Shown here one piece after another: positions 1 to 3,505 of a stretch of 6,200 bases of DNA. A program made the position numbers and the translations under genes. The notes under the pieces were generated by a model, which did no database searches, was not told where the DNA came from, and saw only the letters and a list, made by a program, of their open reading frames with translations. Position 1 is the first letter of the stretch. Every line of letters begins with the position of its first letter. Source of the DNA: CAG-791 sp002449595 (GTDB lineage Bacteria; Bacillota; Clostridia; Lachnospirales; Lachnospiraceae); the NCBI GenBank assembly GCA_946539855.1, contig CAMNHV010000070.1, positions 1 to 6,200 on the forward strand, written 5' to 3'.

Positions 1-327
1 TCACTTCATCAGCTTCTGCAGCAGTGCGACCAGCTCCTCGACCGACTCCTCGTTTCCTTCCTTGAGGTCACGCGCGACGCAGGTGCGGATGTGGTTCGAG
101 AGCATCACCTTGGAAAAGCTGTTCATCGCGCAGTTCGCAGCTGCGACCTGCGTCAGGATATCCGTGCAGTAGACGCCTTCTTCGACCATCCTGCGGATCC
201 CCCGGATCTGCCCTTCGATCCGGTTGAGCCGGTGGATGAGGTCCTTCTTCTCCTCGTCGCTCCGCTCTTTCGTCTTGCCGGAGAGTTCTTTTTCGCTGCA
301 GCAGCAGCCGGTTTCTTTTTTCGCCAT
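1..327 (-). CDS. csoR: CsoR-family copper(I)-sensing transcriptional repressor
   Basis: A complete 108-residue protein of the all-helical CsoR/RcnR (DUF156) family. These DNA-binding tetramers release their operator on binding metal in the cytoplasm. The family core is clear: RLNRIEGQIRGI at 33-44 (helix 1), then Cys54, His79 and Cys83. The 25- and 4-residue spacings match the Cys-His-Cys Cu(I) site of characterised CsoR proteins, and Tyr53 precedes the first ligand as in the Mycobacterium protein. This pattern favours copper over nickel/cobalt (RcnR), formaldehyde (FrmR) or persulfide (CstR) sensing. The N-terminal tail carries three consecutive cysteines (8-10), and Cys66 is a further non-canonical cysteine. 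The ATG at 327 is preceded by AGGGG at 334-338. The stop codon occupies bases 1-3, so downstream genes are outside the window. Upstream lies a promoter with two copper-operator-like palindromes, implying autoregulation. Family assignment is very secure; Cu(I) specificity is inferred from the ligand pattern. Confidence 0.95.
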   Translation of the reverse strand: MAKKETGCCCSEKELSGKTKERSDEEKKDLIHRLNRIEGQIRGIRRMVEEGVYCTDILTQVAAANCAMNSFSKVMLSNHIRTCVARDLKEGNEESVEELVALLQKLMK

Positions 328-357
328 ATCTTTCCCCTGATTCGCTGTGCGCGTTCA

Positions 358-372
358 GCCTGTCTTTCAGGC
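358..372 (-). other. Small hairpin in the csoR leader
   Basis: GCCTG and CAGGC (five-base arms, five-base loop) form a perfect inverted repeat in the predicted csoR leader, about 30 bases upstream of the start codon. No T-run follows, so it does not look like an intrinsic terminator, and it does not cover the ribosome binding site. It could be a minor mRNA structure or chance. Confidence 0.3.
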
Positions 373-438
373 ATTCGTGGGCAGGCCCTCGATGTCCTTA
401 TGGCATCCTGTCCGCGCATGGCTCATTGCCACACAAGT

Positions 439-455
439 ATACCCCCAAGGGGTAT
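439..455. promoter_or_regulatory. CsoR operator-like palindrome, downstream copy
   Basis: ATACCCCCAAGGGGTAT has seven-base perfect arms (439-445 and 449-455) around a three-base centre. It falls at about +9 to +25 relative to the predicted csoR transcription start, where a bound repressor would act as a roadblock or cooperate with the spacer site. The two site centres are 36 bases apart, and the sites are inverted relative to each other. Confidence 0.75.
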
Positions 456-475
456 TATCTTCATGAGAGATAATA
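453..475. repeat. Perfect 8-bp inverted repeat between the two operators
   Basis: TATTATCT (453-460) and AGATAATA (468-475) form a perfect inverted repeat around a seven-base centre. The arms overlap the inner ends of both operator palindromes and include the csoR -10 box. The whole block 439-491 is therefore nearly symmetrical, with an inner palindrome nested between two outer ones. On the plus strand the symmetry creates a TATTAT at 453-458, but no well-spaced -35 box goes with it. Confidence 0.7.
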
Positions 476-498
476 TACCCATCGGGGGTATGTGTCAA
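470..498 (-). promoter_or_regulatory. Sigma70/sigmaA-type promoter of csoR
   Basis: On the minus strand a perfect TTGACA (498 to 493) is followed by a 17-base spacer and TATTAT (475 to 470), a -10 box differing from consensus at one base. Transcription would start near 463, giving csoR an untranslated leader of about 135 bases. The spacer is almost entirely filled by a copper-operator-like palindrome, so repressor binding there would block RNA polymerase directly. The boxes and spacing are seen in the sequence; promoter activity is inferred. Confidence 0.85.
475..491. promoter_or_regulatory. CsoR operator-like palindrome, promoter-spacer copy
   Basis: The 17-base site ATACCCATCGGGGGTAT lies between the -35 and -10 boxes of the csoR promoter. 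AT-flanked C-run/G-run palindromes of this form (TACCC...GGGGTA) are typical of copper CsoR operators, and this copy resembles the one I recall upstream of copZA in Bacillus. Its reverse complement matches the downstream copy at 15 of 17 positions. Binding of the adjacent csoR product is inferred from proximity and site type. Confidence 0.8.
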
Positions 499-520
499 TA
501 CGTTGATATATGCTCTCCGC

Positions 521-580
521 AAAACCTTCCGGTTCTTTTCCGGGGCCGTCCGGATCCGCCGCCGCCCGCTCACGGCGGGC
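521..580 (-). terminator. Weak possible transcript end after the secreted-protein gene
   Basis: Just past the stop of the 639-residue gene, the minus strand holds a GC-rich hairpin (six-base arms at 564-569 and 575-580, five-base loop). Further on is a weaker stem of about six pairs (521-526 with 531-536, one G-U pair) closing a GGAA loop and ending in TTTT. Neither is a textbook intrinsic terminator: the strong stem lacks a T-run and the T-run sits inside the weak stem. Some read-through towards csoR is possible. Confidence 0.25.
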
Positions 581-595
581 CGGCATGACATCTCA

Positions 596-2515
596 TTACT
601 TTATTATCTTCCAGTCACCACTCAGATAGTCCTGCCGGTATACCGTCCGCAGATCCTCACTGATCGCGTAAAAGTCCTCATGCACGTAGTTCTCCGGATG
701 ATCCGTCCCGAAATCAAAGACGTAGCAGTACTTTCCTTTGATCTCCTGCACGCTGTCAAAATAGACGTCCATGCCGAGATCCACCTTTTCCGCGACTTCG
801 TCCCAGTCCTGCATCGCCTCGAAGCTGTCCATGATCCGCTCCCACGGGATGTCGATGCCCCGGTTCGGATCGTAGACCGTCTGGTCCTGGTCGGTCCGCG
901 CGCCGCCGGGCTCCGCGCCCTGGTTTTCCTCCTGTGCGACGCCGACGTAGCGGTACAGCTCAAAGCTGTGGTCAAACTCACCCGCGCCCGGGAAGATGTA
1001 CCCGAGGATCCCCTCGCCGTTGTTTGCCTGGTCCAGCGTCAGGATCTGCTCGCCGTCGAGCTGGATCGCGGAGACCAGGTAGTCCCCCGTTCCGCCGCCG
1101 CCAAACAGCCGGTCGAGCGTCCGCTCCTTCATCTGCCGCTCCGTGTCCTCGTTGTAAGGCTTCGTGCAGATGAGGTCCGGCGCGTCATATTTGTCCGTGT
1201 AGATGTGGTCGTAGTCCAGGAACAGCTCGAAATATCCTCCGCCCGCCGTCAGTGGCATGACCGTCATCTTGCGGTAGTCATCGAAGGTGACAAGTGCGCC
1301 GGGGCCGCCGATGACCGGATCGTACCAGACCCAGCTGCCGCTCAGGAAGTTCACGAGGTCCGTCTCCTCCTCCCACGTGACGCCCCTGTGCTCTCCTTCG
1401 AGGTCATGTCCCATCACGTAGTCCGCTCTCGGAAACTCCTCCGGTTCGTCGCGCAGATTGGTCCAGTTCTGCTCGCCGAACACCACCGCGCCGTAATAAT
1501 TGTCCTTCGTCACCTTCAGCTTCAGGTGCGGCTGCCAGGAGAGGTCCACATAGACCGCGATGCTCTCGCCCTTGTCCAGCACGCCGCTCGTCACGTTGTT
1601 CCCCGGGATGAAGGTCCCGTCCGAGCCGAATAAGTAGGTCGGCAGGCCCTTCTCTGCGAGCCCCTCGCTGATCTCGTCAATGACATAGCGGATGCCGTCC
1701 TCGGAAGCCGTGATGAGCGCCCAGTACCAGCTGTCGGGGAACTCCGTGTCCTCGTCGTAGGCCGAGTCGATCAGCTCTTCCGCGCCGGCTCTCTTCACCT
1801 GCTGCTCTCTCTCGAAGTACTCGATCGTCACCAGTTCCACCGGTGCGGGCGCATCCGCCGGAAGATTTGAGATATAGTTCCGCTTTCCGTTCTTCTCACG
1901 GAACGTGATCTCAAATTCCCGGGAAAAGCGATAATTCCGCGCATCCGAGCCTTCATAGTGCAGACGGTATATTTCGCTCCCGTCCGCCTCTTCCGTCACC
2001 GTTCCGTCTGTGAAGCTGATCGGGATCGCGTTCGTGTCCCCGTGGAAGTTGAAGTACAGTTCGCCCTCATCGTAATAGTTCCATATGAGCTTGTTCCGAG
2101 CATCCGCGTAGTCCGTGCCGCCCTTCTCTTTTACGAGGCGCTGAAAATCCTTTTCCCTGATGATCGTGACACCGGTCATCTCCATTTCGCTCGCGTAATA
2201 CTGTTCCAGGAATTCTTTCAGCGCCGGCTCATCCTCGAGATCGAGGCCCATGCCCGCGCCGTTGTAGACGACCTGGTTCCAGTCGATCTCCTCGGGGCGC
2301 GCGTAGGTGCAGACGTAGAATCCGACGTCGTCCATGTTGAAGTCTTCGTTCAGCTGCCGGATCTCCCGCCTGCTCAGTTCCCTGGCTTCTTCCGTCTCTT
2401 CCTGCGAAGAAGGCCGGGTGGCCGCAAGCGCCGGCGTGCAGACAATTCCTGCGGCGATCACCCCCGCGAGGAAAACTGCCGTGATCCGGCGGACCATCTT
2501 TTTCAGATCTCTCAT
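596..2515 (-). CDS. Secreted multidomain protein of unknown function
   Basis: I do not recognise a named family for this 639-residue protein. Residues 1-31 form a Sec signal peptide: basic start (KKMVRR), hydrophobic core 11-25, and cleavage after ALA at 29-31. Cys26 is not in a lipobox, and no later membrane segment or LPXTG anchor is seen, so release outside the membrane is expected. The mature chain is acidic and rich in Trp and Tyr. By eye there are three parts: an N-terminal module at about 49-215 (GFYVCTYARPEEIDW at 65-79), a middle beta-rich, possibly lipocalin-like part at about 388-525 starting FLSGSWVWYD, and after a Gly/Glu/Gln-rich linker (526-555) a C-terminal module at about 557-639 ending SGDWKIIK. 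Similar modules occur, from memory, in uncharacterised clostridial exported proteins. AGGAGG at 2521-2526, five bases before the ATG, fixes the start. It lies 29 bases after the phosphorylase gene, so the two are probably co-transcribed. No catalytic motif was found. Confidence 0.88.
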   Translation of the reverse strand: MRDLKKMVRRITAVFLAGVIAAGIVCTPALAATRPSSQEETEEARELSRREIRQLNEDFNMDDVGFYVCTYARPEEIDWNQVVYNGAGMGLDLEDEPALKEFLEQYYASEMEMTGVTIIREKDFQRLVKEKGGTDYADARNKLIWNYYDEGELYFNFHGDTNAIPISFTDGTVTEEADGSEIYRLHYEGSDARNYRFSREFEITFREKNGKRNYISNLPADAPAPVELVTIEYFEREQQVKRAGAEELIDSAYDEDTEFPDSWYWALITASEDGIRYVIDEISEGLAEKGLPTYLFGSDGTFIPGNNVTSGVLDKGESIAVYVDLSWQPHLKLKVTKDNYYGAVVFGEQNWTNLRDEPEEFPRADYVMGHDLEGEHRGVTWEEETDLVNFLSGSWVWYDPVIGGPGALVTFDDYRKMTVMPLTAGGGYFELFLDYDHIYTDKYDAPDLICTKPYNEDTERQMKERTLDRLFGGGGTGDYLVSAIQLDGEQILTLDQANNGEGILGYIFPGAGEFDHSFELYRYVGVAQEENQGAEPGGARTDQDQTVYDPNRGIDIPWERIMDSFEAMQDWDEVAEKVDLGMDVYFDSVQEIKGKYCYVFDFGTDHPENYVHEDFYAISEDLRTVYRQDYLSGDWKIIK

Positions 2516-2544
2516 AAAAACCTCCTTTTCCCGCAGAAAGCCTG

Positions 2545-3327
2545 TTATTGCTTCGCCGCCTTGTCTGCCGCGATCAGCCTCCGCACCGCCGCGACCGCCG
2601 CGCGGATCGCCAGATCCGTGTCGTGCACGACCGGATTATCGAGTCCGAGCTTTTCTCTCTCCTGGTTCGCCATGACGAGCAGCACTGCGCCGCAGCGGAC
2701 GTGCAGTTTCGCTGCGTTGATGAAAAGCGCTGCCGACTCCATCTCGGAGCACAGGCACCCGAGACGCTTCCACGCCTCCCACTTTGCGATCAGCTCATAG
2801 CCGACCGGCGATTTCTCCGGCGAGTGCTGGCCGTAGAACGTGTCCTTGCACTGCGCGACGCCGACGTGGTACCGCGCGCCGAGTTCCTCCGCGGCCTCCT
2901 TCAGGGCGAGCGTGACGCCGAAGTCCGCGACGGCGGGGTACTCGATCGGGGCGATCTCCTTCGAGGTTCCCTCCATGCGGATCGCACCCTGCGCGATCAC
3001 GAGGTCTCCGCTCATGACGTCCGTCTGCATGCCGCCGGAAGTCCCGATCCTGAGGAAAGTGTCCGCGCCGCACATCGCAAGCTCTTCCATCGCGATGCTG
3101 GCCGACGGGCCGCCGATCCCGGTCGAGGTGACGCTCACCGGCACGCCGTCCAGGCTTCCCGTCCACGTGACGTACTCGCGGTTCGAAGCGACCTCATGCG
3201 GATCGTCCAGATACTGCGCGATCTTCGGCACTCTGCCCGGGTCCCCCGGAAGAAAGACGTAGCGTCCGACCTCCCCTTTCGCGACCTGGATGTGATACTG
3301 TCTGCTCGGATCTTCAGAATATTTCAT
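2545..3327 (-). CDS. udp: Uridine phosphorylase (nucleoside phosphorylase family)
   Basis: A 260-residue cytoplasmic enzyme of the PNP/UDP phosphorylase superfamily (Escherichia coli Udp is 253). It splits uridine with phosphate into uracil and ribose-1-phosphate in pyrimidine salvage. Diagnostic segments run in order: LPGDPGRV at 26-33 (Gly28 and Arg32, phosphate site), SNREYVTW at 48-55 (Arg50 from the partner subunit), STGIGGPSASIAMEEL at 68-83, FLRIGTSGG at 91-99 (Arg93 and Thr96), KDTFYGQ at 161-167 (Gln167, base recognition) and EMESAALF at 195-202 (Glu195-Met196-Glu197, ribose binding). The frame is open 24 codons further to an ATG at 3399, but I chose 3327 because GGGAGG lies five bases before it and the length then fits the family. 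Escherichia coli has Gln-Glu-Arg in the base-binding loop; here Gln167 is followed by HSPEK, a form I associate with Gram-positive homologues. Another nucleoside specificity is possible but less likely. It diverges from the rhamnosidase gene. Confidence 0.92.
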   Translation of the reverse strand: MKYSEDPSRQYHIQVAKGEVGRYVFLPGDPGRVPKIAQYLDDPHEVASNREYVTWTGSLDGVPVSVTSTGIGGPSASIAMEELAMCGADTFLRIGTSGGMQTDVMSGDLVIAQGAIRMEGTSKEIAPIEYPAVADFGVTLALKEAAEELGARYHVGVAQCKDTFYGQHSPEKSPVGYELIAKWEAWKRLGCLCSEMESAALFINAAKLHVRCGAVLLVMANQEREKLGLDNPVVHDTDLAIRAAVAAVRRLIAADKAAKQ

Positions 3328-3332
3328 TGCAG

Positions 3333-3338
3333 CCTCCC
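3333..3338 (-). promoter_or_regulatory. Ribosome binding site that fixes the udp start
   Basis: GGGAGG on the minus strand, five bases before the ATG at 3327. It decides between this start and the ATG 24 codons upstream at 3399, which would add an arginine- and lysine-rich extension (residues such as FRRRKKQ) not found in family members. Confidence 0.85.
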
Positions 3339-3468
3339 ACAATTGATCTTGTTTTTTCCGCCGCCGGAAGCTCTCGACAATCCTGCTTTCAGGCCGCATA
3401 CTGGATATAAATACCAGCGTCCGTTCTAATCATTTCCGGCGCTGAACTCTTACTGTAATTATACCTCT

Positions 3469-3484
3469 CGGAAACTGTCTTCCG
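3469..3484. repeat. Short inverted repeat upstream of the rhamnosidase ribosome binding site
   Basis: CGGAA (3469-3473) and TTCCG (3480-3484) form a five-base inverted repeat around a six-base centre, ending nine bases before the ribosome binding site. A further TTTCCG lies at 3433-3438, pairing as an inverted copy with CGGAAA at 3469-3474. It could be an operator half-site pair for a sugar-responsive regulator, but it is short enough to be chance in GC-rich DNA. Confidence 0.3.
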
Positions 3485-3492
3485 CCACCTGC

Positions 3493-3500
3493 AAGGAGGA
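3493..3500 (+). promoter_or_regulatory. Ribosome binding site of the rhamnosidase gene
   Basis: AAGGAGGA five bases before the ATG at 3506 is a near-perfect Shine-Dalgarno sequence. An in-frame TGA at 3443-3445 with no ATG or GTG codon between it and 3506 confirms this as the true start. Confidence 0.92.
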
Positions 3501-3505
3501 TCCCA

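Larger units (their letters stand above)
3328..3505. promoter_or_regulatory. Divergent intergenic region between udp and the rhamnosidase gene
   Basis: This 178-base gap must hold the promoters of both divergent genes. On the minus strand a perfect TATAAT lies at 3463 to 3458, about 130 bases from the udp start, but no good -35 box stands at the right distance. On the plus strand the same AT-rich patch (3454-3464, TGTAATTATAC) offers weak -10 candidates for the rhamnosidase gene, also without a convincing -35, as might suit an activator-dependent promoter. A TATAAA at 3406-3411 likewise lacks a partner. TTTCCG/CGGAAA elements recur nearby. Exact promoters cannot be called. Confidence 0.45.

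Noticed and set aside
426..458. A plus-strand promoter divergent from csoR (TTGCCA at 426-431, TATTAT at 453-458)
   Set aside because: The spacer is 21 bases, too long for the usual promoter, and no plus-strand gene follows. The TATTAT is explained by the symmetry of the operator block.
363..466. Small leader peptides in the csoR leader (13 codons from 466, 19 codons from 421)
   Set aside because: Both have an ATG and a stop, and the second contains Cys and two His residues. Neither has a Shine-Dalgarno sequence, the first begins almost at the predicted transcription start, and there is no terminator/antiterminator structure.
561..580. The GC-rich hairpin as a strong intrinsic terminator
   Set aside because: It lacks a T-run on either strand, so it is reported only as part of a weak, low-confidence termination region.
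503..1633. A plus-strand open frame of 376 codons opposite the secreted-protein gene
   Set aside because: No ribosome binding site and an arginine/valine-rich translation with no family signature. It mirrors a well-supported minus-strand gene with signal peptide and strong AGGAGG, and is a by-product of GC-rich codon use.
3328..3399. A 24-residue N-terminal extension of uridine phosphorylase starting at 3399
   Set aside because: No ribosome binding site before 3399, a basic non-homologous extension, and a good GGGAGG directly before the internal ATG at 3327.
2548..3429. A plus-strand open frame of 293 codons covering the whole udp gene
   Set aside because: The opposite strand encodes an unmistakable uridine phosphorylase with all active-site motifs. 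The plus-strand translation is arginine-rich and unrecognisable.
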